From positions 5,965 to 69,964 of the forward strand of contig CAZFCY010000004.1 in the NCBI GenBank assembly GCA_964517665.1: a DNA stretch of 64,000 bases, given 5' to 3'. The stretch is from Congregicoccus sp964517665. Lineage in GTDB: Bacteria; Verrucomicrobiota; Verrucomicrobiia; Opitutales; Opitutaceae. The notes under the pieces were generated by a model that was given only the letters and a program-made list of their open reading frames with translations, did not search any database and was not told the origin of the DNA. A program made the position numbers and the translations under genes. Shown piece after piece: positions 19,011 through 28,018 of this stretch. Position 1 is the first letter of the stretch. Each line of letters begins with the position of its first letter.

Positions 19011-19689
19011 ATGCGCTATCTCTGGCTCGCTTATATCTTTATCGTTGTCGCGGCGCTCTCGATCATGGGTTTTCGCGGCTCCCTGTCGTCCAAGCCTCCG
19101 CTCGAGGTTTTCCCGGACATGGACCACCAGCCCAAATACAAGCCGCAGGCCGGGAGTGAATTCTTTGCCGATGGCAACACGGACCGGCCCATCCCGGCCA
19201 ACGTGGTCGCCCGCGGGCGCTCGATCGAGGCGGACCCGCGGTTTCTCGCCGCGGACGACCACATGTATCGTGGATACAGCGGAGCGCCCGGCCTGCCCGA
19301 GAACACCAACTGGCTTCGCGGTTTTCCCGAAGGCGTGGAGATCACCCAGGCGTTTCTCCAGCGGGGCGGGGAACGCTACGGCATTTTTTGCGCCCCCTGC
19401 CACGGAGCCCTCGGCGATGGCGCGGGCATCACCCAGCAATACGGCATGGGCGCGACGCCGACCTACCACTCAGACCGGCTCCGGGACATGCCGGAAGGCG
19501 AGATCTTCAACACCATCACCAACGGTCGGAACACCATGTTCTCCTATGGGGACAGAATCCCGGCGGCCGACCGCTGGGCCATCATCGCGTATGTCCGCGC
19601 GCTGGAGCGCGCGGACATACGCGATGATGGCCCAGCGGGGAAGCGTCGACGACGTGCCGGCTGCCAACCGATCGGAACTCGGACTATGA
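19011..19689 (+). CDS. actE: Alternative complex III monoheme cytochrome ActE, frameshifted in this assembly
   Basis: The gene starts at 19011 with an N-terminal anchor (YLWLAYIFIVVAALSIMGF) and has one haem site, CAPCHG, followed by the usual cytochrome c fold (MPEGEIFNTITNG, ADRWAIIAYVRALE). At about 19604 a perfect 33-bp fold-back repeat breaks the frame. Downstream of the repeat the expected C-terminus GSVDDVPAANRSELGL resumes in another frame and stops at 19689, overlapping the actF ATG (19686). Read without correction, the frame runs on into actF as a false fusion. The repeat is probably an assembly or sequencing artefact; a real mutation is possible. Confidence 0.85.
19571..19638. repeat. 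Perfect 33-bp fold-back inverted repeat inside actE
   Basis: Arms at 19571-19603 and 19606-19638 are exact reverse complements with a 2-bp spacer. The left arm encodes the conserved RWAIIAYVRAL of ActE, while the right arm has no coding sense and breaks the frame. A similar perfect fold-back flanks the N-gap at 63275-63348, which supports an assembly origin. Confidence 0.9.
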
Positions 19690-20936
19690 GCGCGTCACAC
19701 GCCGCCACCGCTTCCGCCGTGCCTGCCGGGCAGCCGCGGCTCCTCAATCCCGGAACCCTCCTCCTCGCGGGGGGGATTCTCAGCGTCGTCACCCTGGCCG
19801 GGGCGTTTCTGGGTGATCCGAAGCGCGCCGCCATGTCGTGGCTCATCGCGATCGTCTTCTGGCTGGCGATCAGCATCGGCTCGCTCCTCCTCGTCCTGAT
19901 TCATCATATTTTCGACGCGGGATGGTCGACCGTGATCCGGCGCACGCTCGAGCACTGGCTCGCCACCTTTCCCGTCCTCGCGGCGCTGTTCGCCCCGCTG
20001 GTCGTCATATCGCTTTTCATCGAGCCCTCGATCCTTTGGCGGTGGCTGGATATAAGCCTGGTCGCGGACGATATTCTGTGGACGAAGAAGTCCGGGTTCC
20101 TGAACCCGACCGCGTTCGTTATAGCGAACGTCATCTTTTTCGGGATGTTCATCTGGGTCTCGGCGCGGCTGCGCAGGCACTCCTTTGCGCAGGACGAGGA
20201 CGGCTCGGCGGAGCACACGATCTCGAATCGCAAGACGGCCGCGTTCGGCATTCCCGTGGTGGGCCTCAGCCTGACCTTTGGCGCCTTCTACTGGGTCATG
20301 AGCCTGGAGCACCATTGGTTTTCCACCATGTACGGCGTCTGGTTTTTCTCCGCGGCGATGCGCGCGGCCCTGGCCTTCATCACCATTGTCTGCATCTATC
20401 TCGCGAGCCGCGGCGTGCTGCGGGGGATATTCCGGCCGGCGCACATGCTCAGCCTGGGCGACATCATGCTGGCCTTCACCGTCTTCTGGGCCTATGTCAC
20501 CTTCTCGCAATACTTCCTCATCTGGAACGCCAATATTCCCGAGGAGACATTCTGGTACAATTTGCGCGAGTTGAACCTCAGCACGGGCGAGCGCAACTCG
20601 TGGTGGTGGGTCGGGCTCACGCTCCTCTTCGGCCACTTCTTCCTCCCTTTCTTCTATTTCCTCGGCCACAACAACAAGCTGAAGAACGGCCGCATGGTTT
20701 TCATCTGCGTGTGCATCCTGCTCACGCAGTTGCTCGATCTCTATTTCAACATCCTCCCGGCGATGAAGTCGCCGGTGGGAGACGCGGCGCCGTTCGGCGT
20801 CACCCTGTGGGACGCCACCGCGATCGCCGGCGTGGGCGCGCTCTGCCTCTGGGCCTTTTTCAAGAGCTTCGCCCGCACCCGGTGCATCCCGATCCGCGAC
20901 CCACGCATCGTCGAATCCCTGCAATTCCATGAGTAA
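19686..20936 (+). CDS. actF: Alternative complex III membrane subunit ActF
   Basis: The start at 19686 overlaps the expected actE stop, as at other junctions in this operon. The 416-residue product has about ten membrane segments and resembles ActF, the smaller NrfD-like relative of ActC. Markers include WLIAIVFWLAISIGSLLLVLIHHIFDAGW, WFSTMYGVWFFSAA, FTVFWAYVTFSQYFLIWNANIPEETFWY and LFGHFFLPFFYFLGHNNK. ActF completes the membrane core of the quinol oxidoreductase. The next gene starts 8 bp inside its 3' end. Confidence 0.92.
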   Translation: MSASHAATASAVPAGQPRLLNPGTLLLAGGILSVVTLAGAFLGDPKRAAMSWLIAIVFWLAISIGSLLLVLIHHIFDAGWSTVIRRTLEHWLATFPVLAALFAPLVVISLFIEPSILWRWLDISLVADDILWTKKSGFLNPTAFVIANVIFFGMFIWVSARLRRHSFAQDEDGSAEHTISNRKTAAFGIPVVGLSLTFGAFYWVMSLEHHWFSTMYGVWFFSAAMRAALAFITIVCIYLASRGVLRGIFRPAHMLSLGDIMLAFTVFWAYVTFSQYFLIWNANIPEETFWYNLRELNLSTGERNSWWWVGLTLLFGHFFLPFFYFLGHNNKLKNGRMVFICVCILLTQLLDLYFNILPAMKSPVGDAAPFGVTLWDATAIAGVGALCLWAFFKSFARTRCIPIRDPRIVESLQFHE

Positions 20937-21276
20937 CACCGCTCAAAAGCCCGGCTTTGGGAACTTCTGGATCTCCACGTTCGCGATCATCGGCTGCTTT
21001 CTGATTTTCGCGTCCATTATTTATATCGCGAAGCTGCCCGGCAGCGGCGATGTCACGACCACGCCCGACAATCTCACCCCGGAGGAGCGCCTCGAGCGCA
21101 ATCTGCTGACGCCCCGCCAGCGCAAGGATCGCCTCGTCGAACTCCACGCGAAGGAGAGGTCGGCCGCGATTTCCTACGGCTGGATCGATCAATCCGCCGG
21201 AGTGGTCCGCCTCCCGGTCGACAGGGCGGTGGAGCTGACCGTTCGCGACCTGCGGCAGCAGCGGGCCTCACGCTGA
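20929..21276 (+). CDS. Small membrane-anchored protein of the respiratory operon (unknown)
   Basis: This 115-residue protein overlaps the 3' end of actF by 8 bp and ends 1 bp before ccoS, so it is clearly part of the operon. It has one N-terminal membrane segment (FWISTFAIIGCFLIFASIIYIA) and a hydrophilic C-terminal region. The end reads SYGWIDQSAGVVRLPVDRAVEL, a pattern I associate with small proteins next to oxidase or SCO-type genes in several phyla. It has no Cys and no haem site. A role as an assembly or bridging factor between complex III and the oxidase is plausible from position only. Confidence 0.75.
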   Translation: MSNTAQKPGFGNFWISTFAIIGCFLIFASIIYIAKLPGSGDVTTTPDNLTPEERLERNLLTPRQRKDRLVELHAKERSAAISYGWIDQSAGVVRLPVDRAVELTVRDLRQQRASR

Positions 21277-21277
21277 A

Positions 21278-21508
21278 ATGGAATGGGTCGTTTATGGCGC
21301 TCTGTTTCTGATCGCGCTCGCGATCAGCGCCTCCGCCATCTACGCATTCCACTGGGCGTCGAAAAACGGCGAGTTTCGCGACTTCGACGCGCAATCCCGC
21401 GTGATCTTCGACGACAAGGAGCCCGAGGGCGTGCAGACTGACTTCTTCCCCGGCCGGCGCCCGCGCCTCCCGGCCTCCCCTTCAAAAGCATTCCGAGACC
21501 AGCCATGA
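21278..21508 (+). CDS. ccoS: cbb3-type oxidase assembly protein CcoS
   Basis: The 76-residue protein has a single N-terminal membrane helix (VVYGALFLIALAISASAIYAFHWA) followed by KNGEFRDFDAQSRVIFDDKEP. This matches the CcoS pattern (W...GQF.D....R.L.DD). CcoS is needed for cofactor insertion into the cbb3 catalytic subunit. Its stop overlaps the ccoN start (ATGA at 21505-21508). Placing ccoS before the structural genes, and not in a ccoGHIS cluster, is unusual. No ccoG, ccoH or ccoI is present in the window. Confidence 0.88.
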   Translation: MEWVVYGALFLIALAISASAIYAFHWASKNGEFRDFDAQSRVIFDDKEPEGVQTDFFPGRRPRLPASPSKAFRDQP

Positions 21509-22992
21509 GTTCCGCGACAAGCCTCGCAACCTCGATCGATCCGCGCGCCACGCAGGTGCACGAGCGAGCCGAGCTCTATCAAATAGACGAGAGCACGCGC
21601 CTGCCCGCGCTGATCTTTTTCGGCACGGCGATCGGCTGGCTCTTCGTCGGGACGATCTTCGCGCTCATCGCATCCTACAAGATGCACTCGCCCGATTTTC
21701 TCGGGAGCTGGGAGTGGCTCACCTTCGGGCGCATCCGCACCGCGCATCTGGACACGGTCGTGTATGGCTGGGCGACCAACGCGGGCATCGGAGTCAGTTT
21801 CTGGCTCATGGCGCGGCTGTCGCGCACGGTCCTGCGGCACGCCGGCATCCTCTACGTCTCCGGCGCGGCCTGGAATCTCGGTGTCGCGCTCGGCACCTTC
21901 GGCGTCCTGACCGGCGACTCGCAGTCGATCGAGTGGCTCGAGTTTCCTCCCTACGCGACGCCGCTGCTCTTTGTCAGCTACGCCTTGATCGGCGTGTGGG
22001 GCATCATCACGTTTCGCTTCCGCCGCTCGGAGCACACCTACGTCTCGCAATGGTATCTGCTCGCGGCGCTCTTCTGGTTTCCATGGCTCTATTCGGTCGC
22101 GCAGATCATGCTCGTCTTCGTCCCGACGGTGGGAGTCGTGCAGCCGCTGGTGAACTGGTGGTTCGGCCATAATGTGCTCGGCCTCTGGTTCACCCCGATC
22201 GGGCTGGCGTCGGCTTATTATTTCATTCCGAAGGTCCTCGGAAAGCCGATCCACAGCTATCACCTTTCCGTCCTCGGTTTCTGGGCGCTCGCGTTTTTCT
22301 ACAACTGGGCCGGCGTGCATCACCTGATCGGCGGTCCGATTCCCGTGTGGGTGCAATCGGCGGGCATTGTCGCCAGCTTCATGATGGTGATTCCCGTCAT
22401 CGTCACCGCGATCAACCACCACTTCACCGTGGTCGGCAGCTTTGGCGCGGCCTGGAACAGCCCCACGCTCCGCTTCATCGTTTTCGGCGCGGTCAACTAC
22501 ACCCTCACGAGCCTGACCGGGTCGGCGATGGCGCTGCGGTCCGTCAACCAGGTGACGCACTTCACGCAGTTCACCGTGGGGCATTCGCATCACGGCATGT
22601 ATGCGTTTTTCACCATGGTGATGTTTGGCAGCATCTACTATATCATGCCGCGCATCCTGCGGAAGGAGTGGCCCTCCGCCGCCCTCATCAGCGTGCACTT
22701 CTGGTCGACCGCGGTCGGCATCATCATCTATGTGCTGGCCCTGAAGATCGGCGGCTCGGTCCAGGGCATCCAGTTGCTCGACGTGGACGGCCATCCAAAC
22801 TTCATCGAGATCGTGCGGGATCTGATTCCCTGGCTGATCTCGCGCACGGTTTCCGGGATCCTGATCTTTGTCGGGCACATCGCTTTCGCGATCAGCTTCG
22901 TCTGGATGGTGCTGAAGCCGCGCACCGCCCGTGAGTCGGCGCCCACGCTCTTCAACACGCCTCCGGATCTCGAGCTGAAGACTACGCCATGA
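21505..22992 (+). CDS. ccoN: cbb3-type cytochrome c oxidase catalytic subunit CcoN
   Basis: The 495-residue integral membrane protein has about twelve helices and the conserved His ligands of haem-copper oxidases. These are RTAHLDTVVYGWATNAG (haem b ligand), NWAGVHHLIGGPIPVW (CuB ligands), and VTHFTQFTVGHSHHGMYAFF (haem b3/b ligands). It lacks the K-E-x-P pattern of aa3 oxidases and has the cbb3 signature GPIPVWVQSAGIVASFMMVIPVIVTAINHH. It reduces O2 to water with protons from the cytosol. It overlaps ccoS and ccoO by 4 bp each. Confidence 0.93.
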   Translation: MSSATSLATSIDPRATQVHERAELYQIDESTRLPALIFFGTAIGWLFVGTIFALIASYKMHSPDFLGSWEWLTFGRIRTAHLDTVVYGWATNAGIGVSFWLMARLSRTVLRHAGILYVSGAAWNLGVALGTFGVLTGDSQSIEWLEFPPYATPLLFVSYALIGVWGIITFRFRRSEHTYVSQWYLLAALFWFPWLYSVAQIMLVFVPTVGVVQPLVNWWFGHNVLGLWFTPIGLASAYYFIPKVLGKPIHSYHLSVLGFWALAFFYNWAGVHHLIGGPIPVWVQSAGIVASFMMVIPVIVTAINHHFTVVGSFGAAWNSPTLRFIVFGAVNYTLTSLTGSAMALRSVNQVTHFTQFTVGHSHHGMYAFFTMVMFGSIYYIMPRILRKEWPSAALISVHFWSTAVGIIIYVLALKIGGSVQGIQLLDVDGHPNFIEIVRDLIPWLISRTVSGILIFVGHIAFAISFVWMVLKPRTARESAPTLFNTPPDLELKTTP

Positions 22993-23639
22993 ACAACGGT
23001 CCTCTTCTTTTCCTCGGAATCTTCCTCGCCATTGCCTTCTCGTGGACAGGCATCGTGGTGACGAATCTCGTCCAGCAGACCCGCGCCGGCGCCGCGCAGC
23101 CCCATTTCGATCCCGCGACGGAGACGATGGTGCCCGCGCCGATGTCCGGCCTCGCGAAGCAGGGGCAGGCGGTGTATCAGGATCTTGGATGCGTCTATTG
23201 CCATTCGCAGCAGGTGCGCAATTCGCTCTCGCTCGATCCCGCCGCGGAGAGCCCGGACGTGGCGCGCGGGTGGGGCAGCCGCCCGAATGTGGCGCGCGAT
23301 TATATTTACGACGGGCGCCTCTTTCTCGGCACGTCGCGCACCGGCCCCGATTTGAGAAACATCGGGCAGCGCAATCCCAGCCTCTCCTGGCAATACAACC
23401 ATCTCTACAATCCGCAGATCACCTCGAAGGGATCGATCATGCCGCCGCACGCCTTTCTCTTCGACGTGCGCGAGATCCAGGGCGAGCCCTCGCCGAAGGC
23501 GCTGACGCTGCCGCCCGAATATGCGCCGCCGGAAGGCTACGAAGTGGTTCCCACCGCTCGCGCGGAGGCCCTCGTCGCGTACCTCTTGAGCTTGAAGACG
23601 GATTACAGCCTGCCTGAGACACCGGGAGGTGCGGAATGA
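22989..23639 (+). CDS. ccoO: cbb3-type oxidase monoheme cytochrome c subunit CcoO
   Basis: The 216-residue protein has an N-terminal anchor (LLFLGIFLAIAFSWTGIVV) and one haem c site in the classic CcoO context, GCVYCHSQQVRNSLSLDP. The distal ligand is probably in SIMPPHAFLF. GPDLRNIGQRNPSLSWQYNHLYNP matches the conserved CcoO core. It overlaps ccoN and the following cytochrome gene by 4 bp, consistent with coupled translation. Electrons from ActE or a soluble cytochrome would enter here and pass to CcoN. Confidence 0.92.
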   Translation: MNNGPLLFLGIFLAIAFSWTGIVVTNLVQQTRAGAAQPHFDPATETMVPAPMSGLAKQGQAVYQDLGCVYCHSQQVRNSLSLDPAAESPDVARGWGSRPNVARDYIYDGRLFLGTSRTGPDLRNIGQRNPSLSWQYNHLYNPQITSKGSIMPPHAFLFDVREIQGEPSPKALTLPPEYAPPEGYEVVPTARAEALVAYLLSLKTDYSLPETPGGAE

Positions 23640-24319
23640 GCGGCGAATCGAACATCGCCCCCGAGAAGCGCCAATCGACCGCGCGGCTCGAGCAGGGCGC
23701 CGTCTCGGACGCGTCCATCACTTCCGTGCATCGCCAGTTGTTGCGCGAGAAGCCGGAGCCGACGGAGAGTTTTTCGCCGATCCCGATCGCTTTGCTCTTC
23801 ATCTTCTCGGGGCTCATATTCGTTTGCGGTGTGTATATTGCGCGGTTTTCCGGTGAGTTTCAGGCGACTTCGTTCAGCCCGAGCCAGGGAAGGCCGTCCG
23901 CGGAGGGCGCCGCGCCCGCTCCGGTCGATCCGATGGTGTTCGGCGGCCGCCTCTTCACCCAGAATTGCGTCGCCTGTCACCAGACCGAGGGGCAGGGCAT
24001 CCCCAATGTCTACCCGCCGCTCGCCGGCTCGGAGTGGGTGTCCGGGAGCGAGGAGCGCCTGATCCGCATCCTGCTCCACGGGCTCAGCGGCCCGATCGAG
24101 GTGGAAGGCCAGACCTACAACAATGCCATGCCGGCGTTCGGTCCGCAGAGCGGCTATCGCTTCAACGAAGAGAGAATCGCCGCGGTGCTGACCTACGTCC
24201 GCGGGTCGATGGGCAACAACGCTTCCGCCATCACTCCGGAGAAGGTCAAGGAAGTGATGAGCGCGGTGGGAAGCCGCGCCGCTCCCTGGACGGCGCCGGA
24301 GTTGGAGGAGTTCAAGTAA
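23636..24319 (+). CDS. Membrane-anchored monoheme cytochrome c in the CcoP position
   Basis: The 227-residue protein has a hydrophilic N-terminus, one membrane segment (PIPIALLFIFSGLIFVCGVYIARF) and a single cytochrome c domain (NCVACHQTEGQGIPNVYPPLAGSEWV, with Met ligand in NNAMPAFG). Classic CcoP has two haem sites, but only one CxxCH is present here. It is the last gene of the act-cco operon, overlapping ccoO by 4 bp. It most likely serves as the electron-entry subunit of the oxidase, though a general cytochrome c shuttle is also possible. Confidence 0.85.
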   Translation: MSGESNIAPEKRQSTARLEQGAVSDASITSVHRQLLREKPEPTESFSPIPIALLFIFSGLIFVCGVYIARFSGEFQATSFSPSQGRPSAEGAAPAPVDPMVFGGRLFTQNCVACHQTEGQGIPNVYPPLAGSEWVSGSEERLIRILLHGLSGPIEVEGQTYNNAMPAFGPQSGYRFNEERIAAVLTYVRGSMGNNASAITPEKVKEVMSAVGSRAAPWTAPELEEFK

Positions 24320-24324
24320 CCCGT

Positions 24325-24357
24325 CCGCCGGGCTGGATCTCACGACCGTCCCGGCGG
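24325..24357 (+). terminator. Hairpin after the respiratory operon
   Basis: CCGCCGGG at 24325-24332 pairs perfectly with CCCGGCGG at 24350-24357. It lies 5 bp after the last operon stop codon. No U-tract follows, so termination would need Rho or the hairpin alone. Confidence 0.4.
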
Positions 24358-24428
24358 GAGCGAGGGCGTTCGACATCCGGCTCGTCTTCGAACGGATCCT
24401 CGCGCAGCTTCGAGAGCGGCGCCGGTTT

Positions 24429-24514
24429 GCCCGGATGGCGGAATGGCAGACGCTTCGGACTTAAAATCCGATTTCCGCAAGGAAGTGCGGGTTCGAGTCC
24501 CGCTCCGGGCACCA
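24429..24514 (+). tRNA. tRNA-Leu (anticodon TAA)
   Basis: An 86-nt cloverleaf: acceptor GCCCGGA (24429-24435) pairs with TCCGGGC (24504-24510). The anticodon loop CTTAAAA gives TAA. A long variable arm, as in class II tRNAs, lies around TTTCCGCAAGGAA, and the T-loop is GGTTCGAGTCCC. The CCA end is encoded (24512-24514). It lies between the respiratory operon and hemB; a 219-bp stretch up to hemB holds no other gene I can support. Confidence 0.95.
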
Positions 24515-24733
24515 CGCGCAAGGCGCGTTTGCAGGCGGCCGGTCCAACCGAGCCACATTTCCGAGCTGCGAAACTCCGGGCCATTTATTTGTAACGTACG
24601 CGACATAATCCTGGCCTTGTGGCGCCCGGCCGGGGTGGAGGCAGGGCGTCGCCGGCCGGGCTCCGCGCGTGGGGCGGATTCGGTTGGCGATTTGGTCGTG
24701 AAGCGGTGTTGAGTGGAGTGAACACGAATCGCC

Positions 24734-25765
<1,032 letters not shown>

Positions 25766-25807
25766 CGAGAATGAAGCGCGAGCTTCTTGCGACTCGCTTC
25801 CAGATGC

Positions 25808-25840
25808 AAAAAAGCCGCCGGCGCGGGCCAGCGGCTTTTT
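25808..25840. terminator. Bidirectional terminator between hemB and a convergent gene
   Basis: AAAAAAGCCGC and GCGGCTTTTT flank a 12-bp loop, giving a stem with an A-tract on one side and a T-tract on the other. It lies between the converging hemB (ends 25765) and the minus-strand gene ending at 25867, so it can serve both. Confidence 0.85.
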
Positions 25841-25866
25841 GAAACTGTGAGCGGCGGCGAGGAAGA

Positions 25867-26682
25867 TCAGCGGCGACGGCGACGCGGGCTGGGCGAGTCG
25901 TCCTCGTCCTCCTCGCTCTCCTCCTTCTCTTCGCTTTCTTCGTCCTCGTCCTCGTCCTCGTCTTTGTCTTTGTCTTCGTCCTTTTCTTCGGCGGCGTCCC
26001 CTTCTTCTTCGGCTTCCTCGTCCTCATCCCAACGAAGGCTGTCGTCGTTCTTGAGGACTTCCTCGTCTTCCTCGATGTCGGGGAATTCCTCGTCTTCCTC
26101 GTCTTCGGCTTTCTTGCCGCGGGGAACGTCCTCGTCGTCGTCCGCTTCCCAGCCGGCGGGCATGTATTCGAGCACGGCGGTGATTTCCTTGTAGAGGTGG
26201 ACGGCCTCGCCGTTGATGAAGTCGGCGTTGGCCTCCTCGCGGATTTCCTCCTCGACCTCGTCGACCGTGAGGCGCTGCTCGAAGTCGAAGATGTCGTTGA
26301 GCATCTTCACGCGAAGGCGGGTGATATGGTCGAGGAAATCGGCGTAGGTGCTGTTTTCGTCGTCCACGATGTCGGGCAGGGCGAAAAGCTTCTCGTGCGA
26401 CTCGAGGATGGAGTCCTTGACGCGCACCAGGCGCACCCGGTGGTCCCCAAGGTCCTTGTCGATCCTGAACGCGATGAAGGCGCGCTCCATCACATCGGGA
26501 TCGAACCCGTAATCGCGAAGCGGTTCGATCTGCTCGATGAGATGACCCACCTGACGTGGATCAATGATGCTGAGCCCATCCGTGTCCCAGTGAACGGTGT
26601 CGCTGACTTCCTGCACCCACCAGTTCAGGTCCTCGCCGAGACGAACGATGCACCAATCGAGAGTTGCGCTGGATTTTGCCAT
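25867..26682 (-). CDS. Hypothetical protein with long acidic tail and terminal Arg run
   Basis: The start is set at 26682 (MAKSSATLDWCIVRLGEDLNWW). The 271-residue protein has a folded-looking, mostly helical N-terminal part (residues 1-180: VQEVSDTVHWDTDGLSIID, MERAFIAFRIDKDLGDHRVRLVRVKDS, VKMLNDIFDFEQRLTVDEVEEEIREEA). From about residue 185 it is an Asp/Glu-rich tail with EDKDKDEDED-type runs, and it ends SPSPRRRRR. There is no signal peptide or membrane segment. I do not recognise the family. Highly acidic tails occur in nucleic-acid mimics, chaperones and ribosome-associated proteins, but nothing here selects one of these. Confidence 0.8.
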   Translation of the reverse strand: MAKSSATLDWCIVRLGEDLNWWVQEVSDTVHWDTDGLSIIDPRQVGHLIEQIEPLRDYGFDPDVMERAFIAFRIDKDLGDHRVRLVRVKDSILESHEKLFALPDIVDDENSTYADFLDHITRLRVKMLNDIFDFEQRLTVDEVEEEIREEANADFINGEAVHLYKEITAVLEYMPAGWEADDDEDVPRGKKAEDEEDEEFPDIEEDEEVLKNDDSLRWDEDEEAEEEGDAAEEKDEDKDKDEDEDEDEESEEKEESEEDEDDSPSPRRRRR

Positions 26683-26881
26683 GATTATTGGTAAAACGGC
26701 CGAAGCAAAAAGCTCTCCGAAGAGCCGAGTCAATCCGTGAGAGAAAAAAAGAGACGGCCTTGATCAGGCCTGGTTAAGCCCCGTCTAAAAACTTATCGGC
26801 GAGAGGTTTCCGAAGTGAGGCAAGGCGCTGTGTTTTTGCATGCCGCTTGATGTCGGAACCCTCGCCCGCCATCGTCGGCGC

Positions 26882-27955
26882 ATGGGTGCGTGCTATCGGA
26901 AATTGGTCAAGCCTTTCTTGTTTCGGCAGGACCCGGAGGCGGCCCATGAGCGCGCGGTGCGCGCGCTTTCGCTGGCCTCTTCGCTCGCTCCGGTTCGCGG
27001 TTTGCTCGCCGCGCTCTCCGGGCGGCGGGCGGTGGCCGCGCCGGTGCGGCTTTTGGGCCTGACGTTTCCCAATCGCGTGGGCGTGGCCGCGGGTTTCGAC
27101 AAGAACGCCGTGGCCTGGCGCGCGCTCGCCGCGCTCGGGTTCGGCCACGTCGAGGTCGGCACGATCACGCTTCATGCCCAGGAGGGAAACCCGAGGCCGC
27201 GCATGTTCCGGTTTCCCGCGCAGGAGGCGGTGATCAATCGCATGGGTTTCAACAACGACGGGGCGGAGGCGGTCGCCGCGCGCCTGGCAAAGCTCCCCCC
27301 GCCGGGGAAACGATCCGTGCCGCTCGGGATCAACCTCGGGAAGTCGCGCGCCGCCTCGATCGACGAAGCCGTGAGCGACTACCTCGGGTCGTTCCGCCTT
27401 CTCGCGGATCATGCGGACTACGTCGCGATCAACGTTTCCAGCCCGAACACGCCAGGTCTGCGCCAGTTGCAGGAGGAGGAGCGCATCCGCGCGCTGCTCG
27501 AGGCGTTGCGCGACGCGAACCGGGCGCGCGAGGCGGCGGCGCGGCCAATCCTGCTCAAGATCGCGCCGGACCTCGCTTTTCGCGAAGTGGACGCGATCCT
27601 GCAGGCGATCGACGATTTCGGTTTTGCCGGCATCATCGCGACCAACACGACGGTCGCGCGCCCCGGCTTCTTCGCCGGCGTGCCGGAAGCGGGCGGCCTG
27701 AGCGGGCGGCCCGTGCGCCGCCGCTCGACGGAGATCATCAACTACATCGCGCGCGCCACCGCCGGCCGGCTCCCGATCATCGGCGTCGGCGGCATCGACG
27801 ATCCGGTGACGGCCGGCGAGAAACTCGATGCCGGCGCCTCGCTCGTGCAGGTTTACACCGGCATGATCTACGCGGGCCCGATGCTCGGCCGCGAAGTCGC
27901 CCGCGCGCTGGCCGCGCGCGATGAGCCGTGGGTCTTCGCGTCCAGGGATAAGTGA
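26882..27955 (+). CDS. pyrD: Dihydroorotate dehydrogenase (quinone), class 2
   Basis: The 357-residue enzyme oxidises dihydroorotate to orotate in pyrimidine synthesis, passing electrons to quinone at the inner membrane. It has the N-terminal helical membrane-binding extension of class 2 enzymes (KLVKPFLFRQDPEAAHERAVRAL). It also has the FMN-binding VGVAAGFDKNA, NRMGFNNDGA, GINLGKS, the catalytic-serine region INVSSPNTPGLRQLQ, and the C-terminal GVGGIDDPVTAGEKLDAGASLVQVYTG. The start at 26882 (MGACYRKL) is preferred; an ATG at 26840 is in frame. Confidence 0.95.
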   Translation: MGACYRKLVKPFLFRQDPEAAHERAVRALSLASSLAPVRGLLAALSGRRAVAAPVRLLGLTFPNRVGVAAGFDKNAVAWRALAALGFGHVEVGTITLHAQEGNPRPRMFRFPAQEAVINRMGFNNDGAEAVAARLAKLPPPGKRSVPLGINLGKSRAASIDEAVSDYLGSFRLLADHADYVAINVSSPNTPGLRQLQEEERIRALLEALRDANRAREAAARPILLKIAPDLAFREVDAILQAIDDFGFAGIIATNTTVARPGFFAGVPEAGGLSGRPVRRRSTEIINYIARATAGRLPIIGVGGIDDPVTAGEKLDAGASLVQVYTGMIYAGPMLGREVARALAARDEPWVFASRDK

Positions 27956-28018
27956 GAAGCGGGAATCTGTTCGCGCTTTCCCATTTGCCGCGCGAGGGCG
28001 GGGCGTGATGATCGCGGG

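Noticed and set aside
16989..19469. A minus-strand open frame of 826 codons opposite actC-actE
   Set aside because: Arg/Glu/Asp/His-rich antisense translation with no domain pattern; the plus-strand genes are clear.
19011..20936. An ActE-ActF fusion protein of 641 residues
   Set aside because: The joining segment is encoded by a fold-back repeat. The expected ActE C-terminus and overlapping actF start are both visible in the correct frames.
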